The translations under genes and the position numbers were made by a program. A stretch of 64,000 nt of DNA from Streptomyces sp. TP-A0874 (lineage in GTDB: Bacteria > Actinomycetota > Actinomycetes > Streptomycetales > Streptomycetaceae): positions 253,657 to 317,656 of the forward strand of contig NZ_BBZK01000006.1 of assembly GCF_001748085.1 (NCBI RefSeq), read 5' to 3'. A model generated the notes under the pieces. The model saw nothing but the letters and a program-made list of their open reading frames with translations, searched no databases and was not told the origin of the DNA. Below are positions 9,781 through 17,547 of this stretch, in pieces. Within the stretch, counting starts at the first letter, position 1. Each line of letters begins with the position of its first letter.

Positions 9781-9933
9781 ACCGCATCCTCCTACTGACC
9801 AGTAACCGTCGCTGCAGTCCGGACTCTAGACCAGTGGACGCGCGGTCGCGATGTCGCGGTGGGCCCCGCACCCGTCGGCGCGTCGTCCACAGCCCCGACA
9901 CCGCCGGCCGGCCGCCCAGTAGTCTCGACGCCC

Positions 9934-10917
9934 ATGGAGCAGAGGCACCTAGGCCTGACGGGCCTTCGGGTATCGCGGATCGGGCTCGGCACCCTCACCT
10001 GGGCGCGGGACATCGACGAACACGACGCCGCCGGCCTGCTGAAGGCGTTCTGGGAGGCCGGCGGGACCCTCGTCGACACCGCCGACGTCTACGCCGACGG
10101 CGGGGCCGAGTACCTTCTCGGGCGGCTGCTGGGAGACCTCGTCCCCCGCCGGGACCTGGTCGTGGCCACGAAGGCGGGCAGCGTCCCCGATCCCGACCGG
10201 CGCTTCGACGGTTCCCGTGGCCACCTGCTCTCCGCACTCGACGCCTCGCTGCGCAGGCTCGGCACCGACTACGTCGACCTCTGGCAGCTGCACGCCTTCG
10301 ATCCGACGACTCCGCTGGAGGAGACACTGCAGGCCCTGGACGCGGCCGTGAGCAGCGGACGCGCCCGCTATGCGGGTGTCTCCAACTTCTGCGGGTGGCA
10401 ACTGGCCAAGGCCGCCACCTGGCAGTTGGCCGGGCCCGGACCGCGTATCCGGCTGGCCAGCACCCAGCTGGAGTACTCCCTGCTCCAGCGCGGTGTGGAG
10501 CGGGAGGTACTGCCGGCCGCCCAGGACCTGGGCGTGGGCCTGCTCCCCTCCTCCCCCCTCGGCAGGGGCGTGCTCACCGGCAAGTACCGGAACGCCACAC
10601 CGCCCGACTCCCGTGGCGCCTCGCCCCACATGTCCCCCTTCGTGGCTCCCTATCTCAACGACCGGGCGAACCGGGTGGTGGACGCGGTCGCCACAGCGGC
10701 GGACGGCCTGGCCACCACACCGCTGTCGGTCGCCCTGGCCTGGGTCCGTGACCGTCCCGGGGTGGTGGCCCCGATCGTGGGCGCCCGGAACGAGCAGCAG
10801 CTCAGCGCGGTGCTGTCAGCGGAGACCCTTAGGCTCCCGGAGGAGATCGACCGGGCGCTGGACGATGTCTCGGCGCCGGTGCACCACTACCCCGATCACG
10901 ACTGGAGCACCCTGTGA
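9934..10917 (+). CDS. Aldo/keto reductase
   Basis: A 327-residue NADPH-dependent aldo/keto reductase. It shows the catalytic Asp/Tyr region (VDTADVYADGGAEYLLG), the Lys segment VVATKAG, and the cofactor-binding end PIVGARNEQQL. The start is ATG at 9934. Its stop overlaps a GTG start of the RecD-like gene (GTGA), so the two genes are translationally coupled. Substrate unknown. Confidence 0.92.
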   Translation: MEQRHLGLTGLRVSRIGLGTLTWARDIDEHDAAGLLKAFWEAGGTLVDTADVYADGGAEYLLGRLLGDLVPRRDLVVATKAGSVPDPDRRFDGSRGHLLSALDASLRRLGTDYVDLWQLHAFDPTTPLEETLQALDAAVSSGRARYAGVSNFCGWQLAKAATWQLAGPGPRIRLASTQLEYSLLQRGVEREVLPAAQDLGVGLLPSSPLGRGVLTGKYRNATPPDSRGASPHMSPFVAPYLNDRANRVVDAVATAADGLATTPLSVALAWVRDRPGVVAPIVGARNEQQLSAVLSAETLRLPEEIDRALDDVSAPVHHYPDHDWSTL

Positions 10918-13103
10918 GCATGGACTGCCCCGCCGGCCCGGCCACCACCGGGCCGGCCCAGCCGGGGAAGGCGCCGTCCGGTCCTCCGGTGGACGGCGCC
11001 GAGGCGGCTCCCGCGACCCCGGCCGAGCAGGCCGCGCCGAGCGCCCCTCGGGGGGACGGCGGTGGCGGGACCGCCCGCCCCGGGAGCCGCCCCTCCTCCG
11101 TCGAGGAGCTGGCGGCGGCCGTACGGGCGGTGGAGAGCGGAGAGCGGTCTGCGGCGTCCTTCTACCCGGAGCCCGCCCAGCCCGTCCGGCCGCGGCCGGC
11201 GCCGTCCCGGACGGGTGCCGCGAGCCCCGGGGACACCACCGCGCCGAGGAACGCCGTGCGGGCGGAAGCCGGTGGCGCGCCCGTCCCCGGGGAAGCGGCC
11301 TCCGGACGGCGGCCGTCGGCGGCGGAGCGGAGCGGTGCCGTGGCGGCGGTGCGCGAGGTGCTCGACCTCGGCGGCGCTCCGGAGGGGCTGGCGGAGTCGG
11401 CCGCCGAGGCGCTGGGCGAAGCGGCCGCCGAGGAGCTGCGTGCCGACCCCTGGCGGCTGCTCGAGGTGTCCGGGGTGCGTCCGGAGCAGGCGGACGGTTT
11501 CGCCCGGGCCCTGCTGGGCGCCGAGTGCGGCCCCGGCGACGAGCGGCGGACCGGGGCGCTGGTGGGTTGGGTACTGGAGCGTGCGGCGCTCGCCGGACAC
11601 ACCGCCGTGGAGCCCTCCGTGCTCAGCGAGGCGCTCGCCCGGCAGTCGGTTCCGGCCCCTGAGGAGGCCGTCAGGACGGCCATCGCCGACGGAGCGGTGC
11701 TGGTTTTCCAGGACACGCCGGTCCTGGCCCAGGCCCCGAACACCGCGGCGGCTCCTCCCGTCGGGGAGCAGGCCGGTGCGGCGGAGGAGCAGCCGGTCCG
11801 GGTACTGCTCGGGCTCGACCGCTACGCGCTCGCCGAGGAGAGCCTCGCCGACGGTCTGGCCCGGCTGGTCAGCACCTTCGGCGCCGCCACCGGCGGGCCC
11901 GGCCCTGAGGCGGGTGCCACGGCGGGCTGGCAGGAGGCCGCCGGGCGCGCGCCGTCGCCGTCCGCGGCGGAGTTGCTCCGTGCCGTCGCCGACAACGGCC
12001 TGGTGGTCCACACCGGCGGGGAGGCCGCGCGCGCCGAACCGGCGGCCGTGGTGGCCGCGGCCCGGGCGCAGGGCCTGCGGGCGTACGGCGCGGTGCACAG
12101 CGAGGACGGGCGGCGTCGTCTGGCCGCGCTCCTGGGCGACGCGGCCGACGCCGCCGTCACCGTCACCGGGCTGCTCTCCGCGGGTGAGGGGCCCGGGCGC
12201 GGCGCCGACGGCGAACTGGCCCTCGACGTACTCGCGGTCCTGGACGCGCCCCAGCTCGACGTGGAGACCGCCGCGGCGCTCGTCGAGTCCCTGCCCGACG
12301 GCGTCCGCCTGGTGCTCAGCGGCGACCCCGGGGTGCTCTGGTCGGCCGGTGCCGGCCGGGTGTTCGCCGACGTCCTCGCCGCACGGGTCTGTCCTCAGAT
12401 CGCCTCGCGCACCCCGGACGCCGGCCCGATCGGTGAGCTGGTCTCGGGAGTCGGCGTGGGCGAACTGAGCCAGGTGGCGGCGCCGGACCGGGAGGTGGTG
12501 ATCGTGCCGGTGCGGGATCCGGGCGAGGCGGTCCACCGCACGGTGCAACTGGTCACCGACTCCGTCCCGCGTGCCATCGGGGTCCCCGCGGAGCAGCTCC
12601 AGGTCATCACACCCGGCCACGGCGGTCCGGTGGGCACCCGGGCGCTGAACGCCGCGCTCAAGGAGCGGTTGAACCCGGGGCCCGGACGCTTCGGTGGCTT
12701 CGACCCCGGCGACCGGGTGGTCTTCGTACCTTTCCCCGGCCGGGCCGTCCCCGGCAGGGTGGTCGCCGCGGACGCCGACGGTCTACGGCTGGCGGCTGCG
12801 GGCTCGGAGGTGTCCGTCGCCCGCGACCGGGTCGGCGAGACCGTCCGCCACGGTTGGGCCGTCACCGCACACCAGGCCGTCGGCACCCGGTGGCCGGCGG
12901 TCGTCGCCGTGCTGCCGGGTGACGCGGCCGACACCCTCAGCCGTGCCTGGGTCTACACCGCCTTCAGCCGCGCGGAGCGGCACCTCTCCGTGGTCCAGGG
13001 GGCCGGCGCGGCCCTGGCCCGCGCGGTCGCCGAGGTCCCGGTGAAGGAACGGACCACCCGGCTGCGGACCCTGCTGCGGACGCTGGTGCGCCCCCCGGAG
13101 TGA
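10914..13103 (+). CDS. RecD2-like helix-hairpin-helix protein with degenerate helicase motifs
   Basis: A 729-residue protein with a disordered Pro/Ala-rich N-terminus of about 140 residues, then an HhH-like region resembling the N-terminal domain of RecD2 (PWRLLEVSGVRPEQADGFA), and a C-terminal part resembling the last helicase domain (VTAHQAVGTRWPAVVAVLP and VYTAFSRAERHLSVV). No Walker A sequence (GxxxxGKT) is present where it would be expected, and the Walker B and Q regions are eroded (LVLSGDPGVLW). It therefore probably lacks ATPase activity. It starts at GTG 10914 or ATG 10920 and overlaps the aldo/keto reductase stop. Confidence 0.8.
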   Translation: MSMDCPAGPATTGPAQPGKAPSGPPVDGAEAAPATPAEQAAPSAPRGDGGGGTARPGSRPSSVEELAAAVRAVESGERSAASFYPEPAQPVRPRPAPSRTGAASPGDTTAPRNAVRAEAGGAPVPGEAASGRRPSAAERSGAVAAVREVLDLGGAPEGLAESAAEALGEAAAEELRADPWRLLEVSGVRPEQADGFARALLGAECGPGDERRTGALVGWVLERAALAGHTAVEPSVLSEALARQSVPAPEEAVRTAIADGAVLVFQDTPVLAQAPNTAAAPPVGEQAGAAEEQPVRVLLGLDRYALAEESLADGLARLVSTFGAATGGPGPEAGATAGWQEAAGRAPSPSAAELLRAVADNGLVVHTGGEAARAEPAAVVAAARAQGLRAYGAVHSEDGRRRLAALLGDAADAAVTVTGLLSAGEGPGRGADGELALDVLAVLDAPQLDVETAAALVESLPDGVRLVLSGDPGVLWSAGAGRVFADVLAARVCPQIASRTPDAGPIGELVSGVGVGELSQVAAPDREVVIVPVRDPGEAVHRTVQLVTDSVPRAIGVPAEQLQVITPGHGGPVGTRALNAALKERLNPGPGRFGGFDPGDRVVFVPFPGRAVPGRVVAADADGLRLAAAGSEVSVARDRVGETVRHGWAVTAHQAVGTRWPAVVAVLPGDAADTLSRAWVYTAFSRAERHLSVVQGAGAALARAVAEVPVKERTTRLRTLLRTLVRPPE

Positions 13104-13228
13104 GCTGGTGCGGCCGGGGAGCCCGGACCCGCCGCCGCAGCCCACCGGGACGCTCCGGGAAGGCGGGCGACGGGTGGCCCCTGTTTCTTCCCTGTGGGCG
13201 ACGCAGTGGTCCTGTCCCACAGGGGCCT

Positions 13229-13257
13229 CGGGGCCTCGGCCGCCGGCCGAGGCCCCG
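13229..13257. terminator. Hairpin between convergent genes
   Basis: A 12-bp GC-rich perfect stem with a 5-nt loop lies between the RecD-like gene and the convergent hypothetical gene, so it can end transcription from either side. Confidence 0.7.
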
Positions 13258-13273
13258 GAGAGCGCTGCCGCCG

Positions 13274-13957
13274 TCAGAGTCGTCCGAACGGCCCGGGCAC
13301 GACGTCCTCCGGCCCCTCCTCGTAGTCGTCGGACTCCTCGTCGAAGACGGTGCTGACGTCGAACCGGCAGATGATCAACTCCGGGTCCGCCTGTTCGAAC
13401 GGCGCGTCCAGCCACTCACCCGGCTCGCCTGGTTCCTCGGCGGCCGTCACCCAGAGGGTGGAGTCCCCCTCCTCCAGTCCGAACTCCTCGTGTCGAGAGG
13501 CGATCTCGTCCGGCTCGTACTCGCCGAACAGCACCCCGAGCGCCGTGTGGATGTCGTCGCCCACCTCGCCCGTCCCCTCTCGCGGGTCACGGTCGTCGAC
13601 GGCGTCGGGGTCGAGGTCCACCACCCGCTGTGCCTGGGAGAAGAGCCGTTCGGGTTCGGTGACGGTGTAGTCCCGCCGGATGAGCACGCTCAGCACGCTC
13701 GGTTCCTCCGGACCGATGTACGGCGGTAGGGAGTCGTCGCCGGGGATCTCGAAGGGCGTTACCTCGTCGTGGGTGTCGTACAGCAGCTCGTCGTACTGCT
13801 CGGCTGCGATGGCCAACTCGTTGAAGGCCGCGTAGACGGCGGGGTCGTCCTCTCCGGACCGGCGCTCGACCGCGTCGAGATGCCGGTCCAGCGCGGCTTT
13901 GAGCGCCTGGACGGCGGCACGTACCTCAACAGCCGAAGGCTGTGCAGCATCAGACAT
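13274..13957 (-). CDS. Conserved hypothetical acidic protein
   Basis: A 227-residue, strongly acidic soluble protein (many Asp and Glu, especially DDRDPREGTGEVGDD and the C-terminal ESDDYEEGPED). I recognise no domain. A start at ATG 13957 gives SDAAQPSAVEVRAAVQALK, a predicted helix. It is divergent from the DUF5703 gene 47 bp away. It resembles conserved proteins of streptomycetes but no role can be stated. Confidence 0.82.
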   Translation of the reverse strand: MSDAAQPSAVEVRAAVQALKAALDRHLDAVERRSGEDDPAVYAAFNELAIAAEQYDELLYDTHDEVTPFEIPGDDSLPPYIGPEEPSVLSVLIRRDYTVTEPERLFSQAQRVVDLDPDAVDDRDPREGTGEVGDDIHTALGVLFGEYEPDEIASRHEEFGLEEGDSTLWVTAAEEPGEPGEWLDAPFEQADPELIICRFDVSTVFDEESDDYEEGPEDVVPGPFGRL

Positions 13958-14004
13958 AGTGCAGACGCTATCCGCAGAAGGGCATTGCCCGCACAATGGT
14001 TGTG

Positions 14005-14193
14005 ATGCCGGAATACGAGTTTCGTGACGTGTATGTGCCCCGTGGCGTCTCCCGTAAGGCCGCCACCCGCCTTCTGACCGACCACGCCGAGTACGGACAC
14101 TGGGAGCTGGATCGACTGCTACTGCGCCCGGATGGCAGCCGCAGAGTGCGGTTGCGCCGCCGGATCATCCGCCAGGTGCGCGCGACCTGGTGA
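14005..14193 (+). CDS. DUF5703 family small protein
   Basis: A 62-residue basic protein starting PEYEFRDVYVPRGVSRK and ending with an arginine-rich helix (RRVRLRRRIIRQVRATW). It matches the small DUF5703 family known from streptomycetes, of unknown function. ATG 14005 is preferred to ATG 13996 because the family starts MPEYEF. A terminator follows immediately. Confidence 0.88.
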   Translation: MPEYEFRDVYVPRGVSRKAATRLLTDHAEYGHWELDRLLLRPDGSRRVRLRRRIIRQVRATW

Positions 14194-14202
14194 CCGACGG
14201 AA

Positions 14203-14232
14203 GAAGCGGGCCCCTCTCCAGGGGCCCGCTTC
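14203..14232 (+). terminator. Terminator after DUF5703 gene
   Basis: A perfect 13-bp stem (GAAGCGGGCCCCT and its complement) with a CTCC loop lies 9 bp after the stop codon. Confidence 0.85.
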
Positions 14233-14325
14233 GCGCCGTATCCTCCGGCTCAGGGTTCCGCGCGGAGTTGCTCGGCGAGTCGTCCGCCGACCACAGCGCC
14301 CGGAGCTCTCGGGGTCACCCGTCCG

Positions 14326-15024
14326 CTACGCGGCGGCCCGGGCGCGGCGGTAGAGCACGGTGCCCGCCAGGACCATCCCCGCGCCGATCGGGAGGGCGAT
14401 GCCCAGCCCGTCGGCGGCCCCCGTCTGGGCGAGCTCCTGGGTGGCCCGGGGCTCGGTGACGACCTGGGTCTTCGGACCGGCGGGCGTCTCGTCGGAGGGC
14501 TCGGGCGCCTCCGGCTTCCCCGGCTGCTCCGGCTTCTCCGGGTTGCCGGGGTGGTGCGGCTTCGCGGGCGCCTCGTTGACGCAGTCGGTGCCCGCGGCGG
14601 GGTTGGCGATCCCGATGACGTCGATGCTGTTCCCGCAGACGTTCATCGGGAGGTCGACGGGCACCTGCACCTCGTTGCCGGAGGCGACACCGGGCGAGTG
14701 ACTGCTGTGGCCCCGGGCCGAGGCGCCGGCGTCGCTCGACCGGGCGTCCTGCTCGTGGGCCTTCCCCGGCTCTCCGCTCTCCGACACGTTGGCGCACTTG
14801 CTGCCAGCCGCCGGGTTGAGCACACCGATGACGTCCACGGTGTTGCCGCAGACGTTCAGCGGCACATGCACCGGGATCTGGACCGTGTTGCCCGAGAGCA
14901 CCCCCGGGGAGCGCTCGGCGGCCCCCTCCGCACTCGAGTCCGCGTGGGCGTATCCACTCACGGCGGCGAGTACGCCCCCGGCGGCCACCACGGTGATCAG
15001 GCTTTTCCTCGCGACGTATCGCAT
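14326..15024 (-). CDS. Long chaplin with two chaplin domains and a cell-wall sorting signal
   Basis: A 232-residue secreted surface protein of aerial hyphae. Residues 1-28 are a signal peptide ending near YAHA. Chaplin domains lie at about 41-78 and 111-148, each with a GN-rich strand and the conserved Cys pair (C59/C77 and C130/C148). A Pro-rich linker follows, then LAQTG at 198-202, a hydrophobic helix and an arginine tail, the class E sortase arrangement. Long chaplins are anchored to peptidoglycan and assemble with short chaplins into hydrophobic fibrils. ATG 15024 is chosen because AGGGGAA lies 8 nt upstream; ATG 15051 would only lengthen the signal peptide. Confidence 0.95.
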   Translation of the reverse strand: MRYVARKSLITVVAAGGVLAAVSGYAHADSSAEGAAERSPGVLSGNTVQIPVHVPLNVCGNTVDVIGVLNPAAGSKCANVSESGEPGKAHEQDARSSDAGASARGHSSHSPGVASGNEVQVPVDLPMNVCGNSIDVIGIANPAAGTDCVNEAPAKPHHPGNPEKPEQPGKPEAPEPSDETPAGPKTQVVTEPRATQELAQTGAADGLGIALPIGAGMVLAGTVLYRRARAAA

Positions 15025-15163
15025 AGGTTTCGTTCCCCTGCCTTTTGCCATTAGAAAGCGCACGGGCTCCCTGCCCGTCCGCCAGGATCCCGGTGACCCG
15101 GAGTGCATGGCGCGCACTCTCCGGTCCGCCCGGATCACACCTCACTGCCTGACGAACGCGGCG

Positions 15164-15397
15164 TCAGAGATTGCCGCAGGCGTTGCCCAAGGTGGGGTTC
15201 ATCAGCCCGATCAGAGAGACCGTGTTGCCGCAGGCGTTCACCGGCACATGCGCGGGCAGCTGGGCGGTGTTGCCCGCCACGGCACCGGGGGAGCCGACCG
15301 CGGCCCCCTGAGCACCGGAGTCGGCAACGGCGACACCCGCACCCGCGCACATCAGCCCAGTGGTGACAGCCGCAGCAGCGACGACCTTCTTGAGCAT
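15164..15397 (-). CDS. Short chaplin (ChpH/ChpE-like)
   Basis: A 77-residue secreted amyloid-forming protein. It has a signal peptide of about 26 residues (cleavage after GVAVA) and one chaplin domain with Cys at 56 and 74. The domain ends GNACGNL, so there is no anchor. It follows a strong ribosome site (AAGGAGG) that sits just below a hairpin in the leader. It lies upstream of the long chaplin in the same direction, the pairing seen for chpH and chpC in Streptomyces coelicolor. Confidence 0.95.
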   Translation of the reverse strand: MLKKVVAAAAVTTGLMCAGAGVAVADSGAQGAAVGSPGAVAGNTAQLPAHVPVNACGNTVSLIGLMNPTLGNACGNL

Positions 15398-15410
15398 TCT
15401 TCCTCCTTGC

Positions 15411-15445
15411 AGGCAATGCGAACCAAACCTCGGTTCGCATTGCCT
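15411..15445 (-). promoter_or_regulatory. Leader hairpin next to the chaplin ribosome site
   Basis: A perfect 14-bp inverted repeat (AGGCAATGCGAACC and its complement, 7-nt loop) ends 2-3 nt before the AAGGAGG of the short chaplin gene. In the mRNA it forms a stable stem-loop in the 5' leader and may control translation or stability; it could also be a DNA operator. Confidence 0.75.
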
Positions 15446-15510
15446 GTAACGAGGAGGGAGGAATCAGGGGTACGAATTCAAACGCCTTCTCACCCGTTCC
15501 AGCTAACACA

Positions 15511-15547
15511 CCGCACCTCTGATCTGATTTTCAGATCAGAGGTGCGG
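15511..15547 (-). terminator. Terminator after M20 peptidase gene
   Basis: A perfect 17-bp stem with a TTT loop (CCGCACCTCTGATCTGA and its complement) lies 16 bp beyond the peptidase stop codon, between it and the chaplin leader. Confidence 0.88.
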
Positions 15548-15562
15548 TGCTCGGTGGTGAGC

Positions 15563-16897
15563 TCAGCAGCGGTCCAGGAACCGGTCCAGCACCCGCACGC
15601 CGAACTTCAGTCCGTCCACCGGCACCCGCTCGTCCACACCGTGGAACATCCCGGCGAAGTCGAGGTCGGCGGGGAGCTTCAGCGGGGTGAAGCCGAAACA
15701 ACGGATACCGAGATCGTCGAAGGACTTCGCGTCGGTGCCTCCGGAGAGGCAGTAGGGCACCGCGCGGGCGATCGGGTCCTCCGCCCGCAGCGCGTGCTGC
15801 ATGGCGTCGACCAGCGCGCCGTCGAAACTGGTCTCCAGAGCCTTGTCGGTGTGCACGTCCTCCCGCCTGACCCGCGGGCCGAGGACGCGGTCGAGGTCGG
15901 CGAGGAACTCCTCCTCGTATCCGGGGAGGAAACGCCCGTCGACATGGGCGGTCGCCTGACCGGGGATCACGTTGACCTTGTAACCCGAGCCGAGCATGGT
16001 CGGCGCCGCGGTGTTCCGCAGGGTAGCCCCGATGATCTTGGCGATGCCGCCCAGCTTGGCGAGGGTCTCGTCCATGTTCTCCGGGTCCAGCGGGGTCCCG
16101 AGCGCGTCGGAGAGTTCGTCGAGGAAGGACCGCACGGTCTTGGTGACACGGACCGGGAACTGGTGGCGGCCGAGTCGGCCGACCGCCTCGCACAGCTCGG
16201 TGATGGCGTTGTCGTCGTTGGTCATCGAGCCGTGGCCGGCGGTGCCCTCCACGGTGAGCCGCATCCAGTGCATGCCCTTCTGCGCCGTCTCGATCAGGTA
16301 CAGCCGCAGGTTCTCGTTGACCGAGAAGGAGAAACCGCCCACCTCGCCGATCGCCTCGGTGACCCCCTCGAAGAGCCCCGGGTGTCGGTCGACCAGGTGC
16401 CGGGCGCCGTACACCCCGCCCGCCTCCTCGTCGGCGAGGAAGGCGAGGACGATGTCCCGGGGCGGCTTGCGGCCGCTGCGCAGCCGCTCGCGCACCACCG
16501 CGAGGGTCATCGCGTCCATGTCCTTCATGTCGACCGCGCCGCGCCCCCAGACGCAGCCGTCCGCGATCTCCCCGGAGAAGGGGTGGTGGGTCCAGTCCTC
16601 GGCGTTGGCCGGCACGACGTCGGTGTGGCCGTGGATGAGCAGCGCGGGCCGGGAGGGGTCCTCCCCCTCGATCCTGGCCACCGTCGAGGCCCGCCCCGGG
16701 TGCGACTCGAAGATCTCGGGTTCGAGCCCCACCTCGGCGAGCTTCTCGGCGACGTACTCGGCTGCGGCGCGCTCTCCCGGACCGGAGTGGTCGCCGTAGT
16801 TGCTCGTGTCGATCCGGATCAGATCCCGGCAGAGGTCGACGACCTCGTCCTCACCCGCGCTGCCGGAAGTCGTCGCGGCCTGGTGCGACTCGCTCAC
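15563..16897 (-). CDS. M20/M28-family zinc peptidase
   Basis: A 444-residue dipeptidase/carboxypeptidase of the ArgE/DapE/ACY1 type. Metal ligands are visible in LLIHGHTDVVP, GRGAVDMKD, LADEEAGG and the C-terminal SGGTDAKSF region. The start is GTG 16897 behind AGGAGG. It probably hydrolyses small peptides or acylated amino acids in the cytosol. It is a conserved streptomycete core gene near the chaplins and ends at a strong terminator. Confidence 0.93.
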   Translation of the reverse strand: MSESHQAATTSGSAGEDEVVDLCRDLIRIDTSNYGDHSGPGERAAAEYVAEKLAEVGLEPEIFESHPGRASTVARIEGEDPSRPALLIHGHTDVVPANAEDWTHHPFSGEIADGCVWGRGAVDMKDMDAMTLAVVRERLRSGRKPPRDIVLAFLADEEAGGVYGARHLVDRHPGLFEGVTEAIGEVGGFSFSVNENLRLYLIETAQKGMHWMRLTVEGTAGHGSMTNDDNAITELCEAVGRLGRHQFPVRVTKTVRSFLDELSDALGTPLDPENMDETLAKLGGIAKIIGATLRNTAAPTMLGSGYKVNVIPGQATAHVDGRFLPGYEEEFLADLDRVLGPRVRREDVHTDKALETSFDGALVDAMQHALRAEDPIARAVPYCLSGGTDAKSFDDLGIRCFGFTPLKLPADLDFAGMFHGVDERVPVDGLKFGVRVLDRFLDRC

Positions 16898-17146
16898 GCT
16901 GCCTCCTGAAGTGTTGCCGCCCCCGATGCCGTGCGCGGAGGGTGCGGCACGGCGGTGCACGGGGGTCGGGACCCAATCCTCCCCCGCTCCGCTCCGCGCC
17001 CCAAGACCCCCACGGTGCTCGGCGGCGATCCCGACGGCGGAAGCCGGAACGCGGCTCCGGAGGCGCTCGGCCGAGTGATCGAGGACCCTCGGATGTTTGC
17101 TATGGTTTTCCACGTCGCTGAGGCCCGGAGGCCGGCGGCACACCTC

Positions 17147-17232
17147 GTCCGGGTGGCGGAAATGGCAGACGCGCTAGCTTGAGGTGCTAGTGCCCTTTAT
17201 CGGGCGTGGGGGTTCAAGTCCCCCCTCGGACA
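17147..17232 (+). tRNA. tRNA-Leu (anticodon GAG)
   Basis: A class II tRNA with a 7-bp acceptor stem (GTCCGGG with CTCGGAC), a 5-bp anticodon stem (CTAGC/GCTAG) around TTGAGGT, a long variable arm (GCCC-TTTAT-CGGGC) and a T arm GGGGG-TTCAAGT-CCCCC. The discriminator is A; CCA is not encoded. The anticodon GAG reads CUC/CUU. Confidence 0.97.
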
Positions 17233-17237
17233 CAGGC

Positions 17238-17265
17238 AGAGACCCCAGGTGATCCTGGGGTCTCT
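17238..17265 (+). terminator. Terminator after tRNA-Leu
   Basis: A 12-bp perfect stem with a TGAT loop starts 6 bp after the tRNA 3' end. The rest of the stretch to 17547 contains only a possible 37-codon upstream frame (ATG 17438) that overlaps the transporter start. Confidence 0.9.
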
Positions 17266-17547
17266 CTGCTTGTCGGGCGCGCAGCTCGTTTCTCCGGCGC
17301 GGCGAGGCCGGACGGGACCGACGCGTCCCGGCGGACCAGGGTGGCGGTCGACACCCCGGCCGTGGCCCTCGGCCCGCGGCGGCGGTGTCGCTCCGGCAAA
17401 GCCCTGAAGCGCCGGCCGGATAAAATAGCGTGCTCCCATGGACCAGATCACCGAGGGCGGCACGGCGTCGGCGGGTCCCGCACCGAACGGTCTGCCGGCA
17501 CTCAGGACTCCCGGTCCGCCCCGACGGCCGGGACGACCGATGCGCCC

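Noticed and set aside
17147..17232. tRNA 3' end as an att site with a second copy in the window
   Set aside because: No second copy of the T arm/acceptor sequence and no integrase were found by eye.
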